The translations under genes and the position numbers were made by a program. Shown here piece by piece: positions 1-9,469 of a stretch of 64,000 nucleotides of DNA (its first letter is position 1; every line of letters starts with the position of its first letter). The stretch covers positions 70,253,001-70,317,000 of the forward strand of contig CM027384.1 in NCBI GenBank assembly GCA_015680905.1. The letters are read 5' to 3'. Origin of the DNA: Coptis chinensis (lineage: Eukaryota; Streptophyta; Magnoliopsida; Ranunculales; Ranunculaceae). Under the pieces are notes generated by a model. The model searched no databases. It was not told the DNA's origin and saw nothing but the letters and a program-made list of their open reading frames with translations.

Positions 1-533
1 GTTGAGTTGTTTGATAAAAATATTTGAGTTGAGTGTATATAAAATGAAGAAGGAGATGAGTGTAGATATATGATGTAGAATTCGGTTGTTTTTTGCCCGT
101 TGGAGCACGCGACATTAGGAGTGGCGCGCGTGGTGCTGGTCAAAGTAAAAAAAAAAAATTGGGGCGACATTTGCAATGGCGCGCGCTATTACCAATGTCG
201 CGCTACATCCACATCCAAATTGCCAAATTTGCGAACAAGAATGCGAACAAGCAGGTGATGCGACCGGATTTGAGGCCACCTAGAGATGGAATTCCGAGAA
301 ATTTCAAACTTTTCCTTCAAATTTGAAGAAAAACACATGTTATACTACCACCTAGAGATGCTCTTACCTACAAATTACATGTAAAGATTTTCCCTTGTGT
401 GGGGCGGGTTGAGGGTTGCACCACCTAAAACGCATTGACAGCCCAAAAAAGAAGAAGAAAACACCATTGGGTCAATGAGAGCCTGAGTGGGCTGGCCAAT
501 TAGCCCAAGAAAAGAAAAGGAGGAACCAACCGA
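1..533. other. Upstream flank of the aldolase gene, no gene seen
   Basis: No coding region is supported here. A CpG-rich patch at about 105-205 contains an 8-bp inverted repeat (GCGACATT at 164-171, AATGTCGC at 194-201) around a GCGCGC core, next to an A-run. This could be the remnant of a small inverted-repeat element, but I found no matching outer ends or target duplication. The rest is ordinary AT-rich flank. Confidence 0.4.
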
Positions 534-721
534 CCAATAGAAAAATAGAAAAAAAGGAAAGTTCCAGAAATAAGTGAGGTGGGGTGACGTGGATAGCCAT
601 GCGATAAGCGACAATACCGAAGAAAACTCCCCCACTACAAATACCTAACCTAACCCCAACCAATTCTTCCTCTCCTCTCTTATTATTTTCTCTTCGCAGT
701 CTTTTCTTCTTCTCTCCAACC
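534..721 (+). promoter_or_regulatory. Probable aldolase core promoter and 5' UTR
   Basis: Directly upstream of the aldolase ATG are a CCAAT motif (534-538), a G-box/ABRE-like TGACGTGG (585-592), an I-box-like GATAAG (603-608) and a weak TATA-like stretch CTACAAATAC (635-644). A long pyrimidine-rich run (about 664-720) then leads to the ATG, typical of a plant 5' UTR or Y-patch. The motif order and spacing fit a light- or sugar-responsive housekeeping promoter. These are short matches, so function is inferred. The transcription start would fall at roughly 660-675. Confidence 0.45.
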
Positions 722-2624
722 ATGTCTTGCTACAAGGGCAAATACGCTGGTAACCACCTTCTCTCTACTCTTGTTTATTTTTATTTTTGTGTGTGGATCT
801 GAATTTCATATTTTTACTGTGTAATGGATCTAATGTATTTATCAGTTTGAAGATCTAGTTACTAATCTGTTTTTATTGATTGATTGATTTGTGAAATTTA
901 ATATGGAAATTATATAAAGTGGATATCGACCGAAGATTTGTTGTTTTAGTTCGTAATTTTGGCCTTATATTTTTACTTTGATAACCAAAGGTGCTCTTGT
1001 ATTCTAATCATCAACACAATCCGAATAACAATCAAAATTTGCGTTTGTTTTATATACATCTTTTTATAAAGGCATCAGGTATTATATTTTTGAAAATCAT
1101 TGATCTATTTTCCATTTAGCTTACAATATGTGCCAATGAAATTCTAAGTGATTATTGTGAGAGTTCATTTGCAGCGGTTGATTTGACCATCTTTATCTAT
1201 TTTTATTTCCATAGCTGTCCACATTTTATTTACTGTTACTAATATAAAATGGAAATTTGCAAACTTGAATATGTGCAAATTTCAGATAGCCTGTTTTAAA
1301 GTTGTTATTAGTGGCTTCAGGGTGTAGGTTGAATGTCTTTTCTTTGCTTACGCAAGTTCTTGTTTGGCTCGATCTGTTTTTACTTTTTCTCCAATTTATT
1401 CATAGAAGAAATGATGCAGTGTTTATTTTGTTTGCTAATCAGGTGATTTCTGTTTGTTTCTAATCAATCAGTTGTAAATATTTATTTACTTTTTAAGGTT
1501 TTAGGCTGTGGTTATATATCCATTAATTTGTGTCTTTCTGAATTTTTTAATAATCCTCCTTTTTCTAACCTTGTAGATGAACTCATTGCCAATGCTTCGT
1601 ACATTGGCACCCCTGGAAGGGGTATCCTTGCTGCTGATGAGTCTACTGGAACAATTGGGAAGCGTCTATCCAGTATTAATGTTGAGAATGTCGAGTCTAA
1701 CAGGCGTGCTCTCCGTGAACTTCTGTTCTGCACCCCAGGTGCACTTCAGTACCTGAGCGGTGTCATCCTTTTTGAGGAGACTCTCTACCAAAAGACTGCC
1801 TCTGGTAAGCCCTTTGTTGAGGTCATGAAGGAAGGTGGAGTACTTCCTGGAATCAAGGTTGACAAGGGTACAGTTGAACTTGCCGGTACTGATGGTGAGA
1901 CCACCACCCAGGGTCTTGATGGGCTTGCTCAACGTTGCCAGCAATACTATGCAGCTGGAGCCAGATTTGCCAAATGGCGTGCAGTGCTCAAGATTGGCCC
2001 CAATGAGCCCTCTCAGCTAGCAATTAATGAGAATGCTAATGGTTTGGCCAGGTATGCCATCATCTGTCAAGAAAATGGTTTGGTTCCAATCGTTGAGCCA
2101 GAGATCTTGGTTGATGGATCTCATGACATTGACCGTTGTGCTGATGTGACTGAGCGAGTACTTGCTGCCTGTTACAAGGCATTGAATGACCACAAGGTTC
2201 TGCTCAAGGGAACTCTATTGAAGCCCAACATGGTGACTCCTGGTTCTGATGCCAAGAAGGTAGCCCCAGAGGTCATTGCTGAATACACAGTGTGTGCCTT
2301 GCAGCAAACAATGCCCCCAGCTGTTCCTGCAGTGGTGTTCTTGTCAGGTGACAGAATGAAGAGCAGGCCACAATTAACCTTAATGCAATGAACCAGCTCA
2401 AAGGAAAGAAGCCATGGTCACTCTCATTCTCCTTTGGACGTGCTCTCCAGCAGAGTACTCTCAAGGCATGGTCTGGAAAAGTGGAAAATGTGGAGAAGGC
2501 GCAGGCTGCCTTCCTCGCAAGGTGTAAGGCAAACTCAGAGGCCACCCTTGGTACCTACAAGGGTGATGCAGCTGTTGGAGATGGTGCTTCAGAAGGCCTT
2601 CATGTCAAGGATTACAAGTACTGA
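722..2624 (+). CDS. FBA: Cytosolic class I fructose-bisphosphate aldolase, 2 exons, one 1-nt frameshift
   Basis: This enzyme cleaves fructose-1,6-bisphosphate to dihydroxyacetone phosphate and glyceraldehyde-3-phosphate in cytosolic glycolysis and gluconeogenesis. Exon 1 is 722-749 (MSCYKGKYA plus one base), followed by an intron from 750 to 1576 with GT-AG ends. Exon 2 is 1577-2624. There is no transit peptide, so it is the cytosolic isoform. Seen in order: the [15 protein letters not shown] region, [14 protein letters not shown], and [12 protein letters not shown] with the Schiff-base Lys at residue 225 (2221-2223). The C-terminal KDYKY ends in the functionally important Tyr. The two exons total 1076 nt, exactly one short of the 1077 needed for the usual 358 residues plus stop. 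The break is after Gly267 (about 2349-2350): one G is missing from the usual GGTGGACAG. As written, translation stops at 2391 after about 280 residues. The gene is otherwise clean, so a sequencing or assembly indel or a very recent mutation are both possible. Confidence 0.92.
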
Positions 2625-2946
2625 TGAAGTTTTGTGTTTTAGTATTGCGATTTTATGAGTAGATATGAGGCAAAAATTTGGAGATAAAGTCTGTCTTTTA
2701 AGGCTTAATGTTTAGGTATTTTTTCCTGCGTAGTTGAGTGAGACTGATTTAATAATTTTGGGGGCATGTTTGTTGAGTTCGAATGTTTCTCTCCGAGTGA
2801 TTTGTCTTGTTTTAATGATGAATTTTATGTTTTGCTTTTTTTTGAACCTCTTTAGTGTATGTGATGATGTTGACTGTTGTATTTTTTGCCATTTTCATTT
2901 GGATTAGGCTTCATACTAACGTCAATGAGAGTTTAGGTGCTGTATG
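2625..2946 (+). other. Aldolase 3' UTR and downstream flank
   Basis: T-rich sequence after the stop codon, with no competing reading frame and no strong AATAAA. This is typical plant 3' UTR composition. It runs into the target duplication of the next transposon at 2947. Confidence 0.5.
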
Positions 2947-2954
2947 GTGGTGTT

Positions 2955-3637
2955 TAGGGGTGTCAAAATGGCCCTCAAACCCTTAGCCCGCCCGTCCTGA
3001 CCCGGCCCATGGGCCGAAAAAGCCCTCAAAATGAGGCCCTCACACATTCGTGGGCTGGGCCGACCCGGCCCTCAAGCCTTTGAGGGGAGGGTAAGGGCCT
3101 AGACTTCGAAACTTAAGCCCTCCCTTAAGCCTGACCCTCATTAGGCCCTCAACATTTATTACATATATTTTAATAAAAAAATTTATAATATATTTCATTT
3201 TAACATTAATATGTTAAAAATCACTTAAAAAAACGTTTATCTATTAAGTTTGCCAACTTTATAATTTCATTATAATATTTTATGAAATGAATTTAATTGA
3301 TCTTAATTACTATCTACAACTTTAACAAGTTTTTTTTAGTAGTTTGAAGGTTTAATTGTGAAGTCATTCGATTTTATCATTTTTAACTAATGTTTAAATT
3401 TATTTTGTAAATCAAATGTATAACATAGTATTCGCCCCTCGCGTTTTGGCCTCAAGCCCGCCCTTCAAGCCCTCTCGAGAGGGGGTTGGGCGGTAAAGGC
3501 TTCGAGATTTAAACATTGGCCCGACCCGACCCGCCCCGCCCCGAAGTAAATGAGGGGGAGGCCCTCCGCCCTCAAAGCATGAGGGCTTCATTATTTGAGG
3601 GCCGGGCCAGCACGGCCCAACCCATTTGACACCACTA
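2955..3637. mobile_element. Non-autonomous hAT-type element, 683 bp, 8-bp TSD
   Basis: The ends are inverted repeats: TAGGGGTGTCAAAATGG on the left and the complement of CCCATTTGACACCACTA on the right. The element is flanked on both sides by the perfect 8-bp duplication GTGGTGTT (2947-2954 and 3638-3645), which is diagnostic of the hAT superfamily. The arms are very GC-rich (repeated GGCCC and CCCTCAA words, about 2970-3150 and 3435-3620) around an AT-rich core of about 280 bp. There is no coding capacity, so movement would need a transposase in trans. The inverted GC-rich arms could fold into a long imperfect hairpin. Confidence 0.9.
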
Positions 3638-3854
3638 GTGGTGTTACATGTTACTCCGTTCTTACTGTGTCTTGTCTAGTCTTACTGGGCGTGAGGGAGA
3701 CAGAGATCACCTATCCCGAAATGAGACTGATTTCCATAATTTTGGAATAATTTTGAAATCTAGTGCTTTGCTTCGTTGTGAATGCTTTGAAGAGCACCGA
3801 CTCCTTTTATTGTGGTTTCTAAGATGGGACTCCTTTTATTGTGGTTTTTAAGAT

Positions 3855-4087
3855 GGGTAATTGCCTGATTGGGCCATGATGCAAGCACATTGTGCTCCAA
3901 TTGGCCATGATGCAATTACATTGTGCTCTAACCGGTCATGTCTTTTAATTTTGACATTTTCAACGGGTTTTTGACTATTTTGCCTTTCCTTACAACACTA
4001 TATTTCCTTCTGCCACACTCTCTCTCTCTCCTCTGCAACACACTTTCTCTCTTCTGCAACACACTCTCTTGTACTTCTGATGTTGAC
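3855..4087 (+). repeat. Left terminal inverted repeat of the MULE
   Basis: It pairs with 22461-22645 in inverted orientation across the whole stretch, including the pyrimidine-rich CTCTCTC / CTGCAACACAC tract and the inner boundary GTACTTCTGATG. It contains a short internal tandem duplication (two copies of a unit with GGCCATGATGCAA and CACATTGTGCTC-like sequence, about 3872-3935) that the right arm lacks. This makes the left arm longer. Confidence 0.85.
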
Positions 4088-4987
4088 AAGCACATTGATA
4101 GTTGTCTGTAAGATCCTCTTAGCGATACGTACTGACAATTTTTTACCGTTAGATTTAACCCAACAAAAATGAAAACCTGGTAGAATTATCTATTGTGGGA
4201 ATGAGGGAGTAGCAATTTCTTGCTCTACTATCAGCAATTGTTTCGTAGTTTTTGTTGTACGGACATGAAACAACGTTGACCTCGATTTTTGTGCCAAACT
4301 ATAAAAGTTTTTACAAACCTCTAAAGCTTCTAGTTTTTTAATTCATCTTCTTGATTATCATTTTTTTGGTGATTTTGGTAAGGTTTTCCATGGAGGACAA
4401 AAACACAAATCTTGATAATGGATTTTTCTAAAGTTCATTTTCTTGATTATCTTCTCATTCTACGGTTCTCATTGCTTATTGATATGTTTTAAACTTTGGT
4501 TTGTTGTCTTCAGTGTTGGTTTGTTTCTAGGTTGTCTTGGGTTTGTTTTTATGTAGTAGTGTATAAATTTTTTTAAGGTTTCCATAGTTGTGTTTACTAT
4601 TTCCATATTGATTTTGTTCTTGTTGCATGGAGTGAAGAAGTATATAACAGGTGAGATAAAATTGAGAGTGCATGTTTGATGTGTATATTTCATTAGAAGG
4701 ATTTATGTGTCTTGTGGAAGGTTTGTCCAAGCGCATAAAATTGAGTTTTTGTGTGATGTACTTAATGAACAAGTCCCTTTGTAGATCGATGAAAATTGAC
4801 TACTTAAATATGATTCAAAAGCAGAAAAAGACAACTGTGCAGTTATTGTAGTGAGTTTGGATTGCCTTTTCAGCCGCGGTTCTGCCAGGTTTTAGCAATG
4901 AAGACTGTGTGGATGCCATCATCAGCTACACGTACATATACCATCAGCAACTTGGTTTTTTTTAGAAATCCCACTTCCACTTCCACT
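4088..4987. other. MULE internal sequence between left TIR and CACTA, no gene seen
   Basis: AT-rich sequence with no recognisable protein motif. It is presumably the 5' region of the Ulp1-like transcription unit, separated from it by the CACTA insertion at 4985-4987. Confidence 0.4.
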
Positions 4988-6308
4988 CACTACACCAAAA
5001 ATGGCCAAAAACGACGGTTAAATCCGTCCTAAATTCAGATTTGCGACGGGAAATAGTGTCCCAGACTTTGCCGCATATAGCCCTGTCATTAATATTTACG
5101 ACGGGAAATAGCGTGGTAAGCTGAATTAGACTTGCGATGGACTGGAGACAGTTTATGCCGTCATTAATTTTAGGACATTCAAATCCATCGTAAATTACCT
5201 TTGCACTACAACAACAAATTTTCAAAATTAGAACTCGAGAAACCGTCGTAAATTTGTGGTATGAGTTTAAGACGGAAATATTTCCGTCGTATTTCATTTT
5301 GGAGAAGCCTATTAACGACACTATTTACCACCGTCGTATTAGTTTAAAATAATTTAAAAAAAAAAATTATGGGTATTTTTCCCTAGACACCCCTGCTACC
5401 TAATTTGAAGTTTCTCATATCATAAATCAGTTACACAAACAACATACTAAAACAACACATTTCAAAAATTGATATATATAATACATTGATAATTTACAAT
5501 GTTTTCAAAATTTTAATTGCCAACAACTAGCTAGGCTTTCAAAGTATACAAGGCAAAATAAGAACATAATGAAAAATACAATTTGGAATTTGGAATTCCT
5601 ATCTTCATCACCTTTGCGCATCTTGTTCTTTCAGGTAAACAACCTTGAGAGTTTTCTAGAGATGAAACAAGCAGCTAGACCAAGATCCAATGCCACTCCA
5701 CACAACGCGACAGGAGTATTATCAATCGAGTGCCACTCCACACAGAGAAGTGAGTTCACAAAGTTGACTTCGGTTCGTCCGAATGAAACTAGAAGTTACT
5801 GTACAAAACTACTTATGGCCATATCAATATATGAATAATATAAGGGTTCCCATAATATAATACCCATGCACATATATAAGGAGTACATAAATAAAATAGT
5901 TAAGTTATAGTAGACAACTTTGCCTTCGGTCTACCAAGATCCAACTTCTCCTGGTAAAGCTAGCCGGCTAGCCCAACATGAGCGGAACACGTAGGTATAT
6001 CTAATTTGTTGATGTACCTGAATTGAAAAACAAGAGCTCTAATTTCATATTGTAATTACGTGAAATGTCATCAAACTTTTTATTGTTCGATCTCTTCAAT
6101 TATTCGAGATCGAGACAAATTTTGAAATAAAAGAATATATCAAATTGATATCATATGAGCACAATGTATGCGAAGAGAAAAACCTATCTCGGACGAGTAA
6201 TCTACCATAGAGCAAACCTCTTTGTTCAGACTTAAGAAAATCATTTGGAAGTGGAAAATTATACAAGAATTAAAGCATATTGAAGAAAAAGAAAAAAAGG
6301 AAGTATAC

Positions 6309-6477
6309 CTGCTCCTTTAGCATCAGCACCTTGAATGAGAGTGAGAGGGACCATCAAAGGAGGGTTGGTACTGGAGAAGCCATGCCCTTCCAACTCTGAG
6401 ATATCAATAACACTCAAATCCTCAAAACCACAAAAATGAAGAATACAACCACAAATTACAAAAAAAAATGATGCCAA
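6309..6477 (-). pseudogene. Captured exon fragment of a pectin acetylesterase gene
   Basis: The minus-strand reading gives LSVIDISELEGHGF followed by NPPLMVPLTLIQGADAKGA, the N-terminal region of plant pectin acetylesterases. The catalytic part of these secreted cell-wall hydrolases begins just after this point. The exon ends GGAGCAG at 6309 with a GT donor (GTATAC), where the host gene has an intron before its VCLDGT-type continuation. The rest of the enzyme, including the catalytic Ser, is absent. The residues upstream of LSVIDIS do not look like a signal peptide I can define. It is the fragment nearest the CACTA left end and lies on the same strand as the others. Confidence 0.72.
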
Positions 6478-7427
6478 AAAAAACAGTACTAAAAAGATAC
6501 AAGGTGATCAATTCCCTCTCCAATTCACCTCCCTTCCATAGTCATTAAAAAAAAAACACAATTCATTTAATTCCCTTCATTCAATGTCTCGGCCCCCACT
6601 TCTCTCTCTTGGTGGCTTAATTAAGTTTCCTCTAAAATTCACGGGATCCCCACAAGAGAAAGCCACTCAATACCTTCATAAAAGGGAAAAGAAGAGCTAC
6701 CAAATATTTTGTCCCCCTCCATCCCTTTCCAGGAGAAAACCAATCTATTTTTTTTTTCTTCATGGTCGTTCAAAGTGTCCCCTTCTTGCTAATTACCTTA
6801 TAAGGGGATTTTTGCACAAAAAAAACTAACCTGCTGCCACCACCCCATATTCCAAGTAGGAGGTGTAGGTATTACAACAATAGTTATCTTTAAAACCTTA
6901 GTGGCGTTATATGGACAAGCAACAAGGTGGCGTGGAGTTTTAATATACTAAGGTAGCAGCAGTGCAACAAATAAACCTAGTTCTATGGTAAACTAAATAC
7001 CAAACATGAGTTGGGACAGTCATATCTTAACTTCTAACAAGATGAATAATACCGATAATAGGAAAAATAAATGACAATTAATTAGAACATGGTACAGGAC
7101 TATGACAAAGCACTTGTGTAACCTGAAACATATGAATGACAAAACAAGATGGATAATACCGATATTAGATCTCTAAGGAAATTACATGGGATGATCTTAT
7201 TACACTTGAAAAAGTACATAGAACCAATTCAATCTTAGTGAACTAGAATATTGTCAATTAACAGTAACAACGCGGGTCCGCTTCCAAAAAACAAACATTT
7301 CAAATTAAGAATCTTGGGGATCACAATATATTAATTACAAACAATGCAAATAAAACCAAAATCAGATTAGACACACTTCCTGTAGCAATAGGCATTATTC
7401 CACAATTAAAAAAAAACACACACACAC

Positions 7428-7613
7428 CTCGGCAAGAAATTTTGCATCGTCCATTGCATGAAGATCCAAAAGTCCAATTCCAAATTCCCCTCTAAGTTCA
7501 AGTGAATTAAGACCATCCACTGCTCCCGAACTCTGCACAGTTGGAGTGTACGGTTCAGAACCTGACTCCCCATTCAAGTTAATGTTCCTCAACAACTTAA
7601 AGAGAAAGTACAG
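7428..7613 (-). pseudogene. Captured kinesin-13A exon, N-terminal region (upstream exon)
   Basis: The 186-nt exon (62 codons, open throughout) has an AG acceptor before 7613 and a GT donor after 7428. Its translation includes LLRNINLNGESGSEPYTPT and LRGEFGIGLLDLHAMDDA. These match the region upstream of the motor domain in plant kinesin-13A (microtubule-depolymerising kinesin; the Arabidopsis protein has NGESTSEPYTPT and LLDLHAMDD here). It ends at Ala-Glu in phase 0, exactly where the next kinesin exon would begin with His-Val. That next exon is present, but 350 bp upstream on the minus strand, so exon order is permuted. No motor domain is present. Confidence 0.85.
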
Positions 7614-7966
7614 CTAATAATGCGTACATAAGCAACTAGGCGAAGAGGAAGACAGATATCATTATGCATAATTTGTGATTGATATCCAGACTAGGCCGTG
7701 ATTTGAGCTCGTGACCTCCATGTCATAATGGAATAACCTCAACGTTGTGCCAATGCAGGGCCTCAGTAGTACAAATTTCTTTGCATTTACTTCCAAAGCA
7801 GTTCTAAATTATAGTGTGCAACAGGCTTACGTAAGACTGCCAATAGATAATCAAGATTATCGAAACTAAATTGATACCATAGTTAAACATTTAATAACAA
7901 GAATACACAACAACTTTGAAGAGAAAATGCTAAAGAGCTAGAATTACTAGTGAAGAGGTAACGTAC

Positions 7967-8154
7967 CACAATTTTGATCTTAGCAAGATTGCTTTCATTT
8001 GTGGTCATCTCCTTTTCATTTGTTTGTAATCTATTTGAAACATTAGCTACGTGTTCTCTTTGCTCCCTGCTAGTCTCTGCATCGAAGTCATTAACAAACC
8101 CTCTTGTAACGGAGGCAGGAACAGTGATAACTCAAAGGATTCTGGCATAACATG
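7967..8154 (-). pseudogene. Captured kinesin-13A exon (downstream exon), 1-nt frameshift
   Basis: The acceptor is TTTGGCAG before 8154 and the donor is GTACGT after 7967. It begins HVMPESFE, equivalent to HVITEPFE in kinesin-13A. After one missing base it continues VTRGFVNDFDAETSREQR and ends with ESNLAKIKIV, the start of the conserved KIKVVVRKRPL entry into the motor domain. The length is 188 nt, one short of 63 codons. In the parent gene this exon follows the one at 7428-7613. Here it precedes it in the direction of transcription, so the two would not splice in protein order. Confidence 0.82.
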
Positions 8155-8752
8155 CTGCCAAAGAATTACCTGAATTATTACAAACATGAAAAAGCCCAAA
8201 TTAGCTAACTAGCACTCATAAGTATACATAACTAACTAGGACCAAAGAATCCCTGTAAGCCATGAAGCAAAAATCAACTATTTTTTTATTTATGTATTAA
8301 GAAATTACAAAGGCACTAGATAGTATACAGTACTCATGAGTGTGAACATTGATAGGGAGAAATTGTAGAGAAAGAAGAAAGTTAAACCAACCTTAAGTAA
8401 TCGCGACCAATATGACAAATCATGTAAGCCTTAAGTAAGCCTTTGATAGTAGAATATGGACATTCACCTTACAATCGATAAGTAAGTCTTAAGTAAGTGT
8501 TGGGCCAATCGATAACTGATCCTATATCCTCCTCCCCAAGAGGTGCGCGGGATTCATATATAACATGCTCATATTCAGAGGGATGCGACACAATCTAGCT
8601 AAAACCACATAACCAACTTTAACATTTCAAGAACTCATGTGACATTCGTAATCAGCTTAACTCTTTACCCATATAACCCCAATCAAAAAAATTAAATAGA
8701 ATGCAAGCAATGAAATGTAACTAGCATTTCATGTGTTCAAAAGGTGGCTTAC

Positions 8753-8878
8753 CTTGTTACGTATTTGACTCGAGGGTGTGGAATCGAAAAATAAAACATG
8801 TGCTCGGAAAACAGAGTTGATCATGCCAAGGAAGAACCTCTGAGCAGTCTCAATGGCAATGGTTGCAAGCAAAACATC
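8753..8878 (-). pseudogene. Captured exon fragment of an ABCC (MRP-type) transporter
   Basis: The minus-strand reading gives LLATIAIETAQRFFLGMINS followed by VFRAHVLFFDSTPSSQIRNK. This is the second transmembrane domain region of plant ABCC transporters, where FDSTPSSRILNR is a conserved hallmark (ABCC5-like). The exon ends AACAAG at 8753 with a GTAAGC donor, a genuine intron position in the family. The Arg of SSRI is Gln here and LNR has become RNK. No nucleotide-binding domain is present. Just upstream is a short direct duplication (CCTTCCCAAGCAAAACATCC, twice around 8879-8905). Confidence 0.78.
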
Positions 8879-9332
8879 CCTTCCCAAGCAAAACATCCCT
8901 TCCCAAGACAATGGTTGCAAGCAAAACTACATAAAATAGCATAGGAAATACCTAGATATCCTCTGAATGGCCGTGAGATTATTGAATGAAACTTTGAAGT
9001 AAAACCAAAATTTTTAGTATAACTACATAATTAACCCAAAATTCAAATAAGGGGAAGGATTAGGATACTCCCGACTTGTTTTACCTATCATGGATAAGGA
9101 AATTGAAGCTCTCCTTTCATACCACTTGACAAATAAATACCAATAGTCTATGTTCATTACTAATCTGCTCACTAGAATTTACAGCTTTGCCTAGACGAAC
9201 GTGCGCAGCCAAATGTTGGAAATGGGTTGCCAGAAAATCAAGGTAGATAGGAGAAATACCAAATAGAATAAGTACCCATCAAAAATTGCATTATCATCAG
9301 CAAAATAGAAATTTCAATTGGGATTATAGCGT

Positions 9333-9464
9333 ACATGGACAATTTGAGAAGCTGCAGCAGCGGATGGCATCCCTCGGCAGCAGTTCATAGCCGCCTCTAA
9401 CGATAAAGCATATCCCAAACACCATCACTTGAAATGACAAACCTACCTCCCGCAGTGTGGATAA
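9333..9464 (-). pseudogene. Captured exon fragment of a PP2C protein phosphatase
   Basis: After a CTGCAG acceptor the minus-strand reading gives TAGGRFVISSDGVWD, the conserved PP2C motif containing a metal-coordinating Asp (family consensus GGRLIISSDGVWD). One base is then missing and the other frame continues LSLEAAMNCCRGMP and SAAAASQIV, matching the family ECCRGMPADAAA region. A possible GTACGC donor follows. Only this exon remains of the Ser/Thr phosphatase. Confidence 0.75.
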
Positions 9465-9469
9465 CTGCA

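Noticed and set aside
1528-1576. Upstream extension of the aldolase frame (reading [10 protein letters not shown]...)
   Set aside because: It is the end of intron 1. The AG acceptor at 1575-1576 joins exon 1 (MSCYKGKYA) to exon 2 in the correct phase, and aldolases have no such N-terminus.
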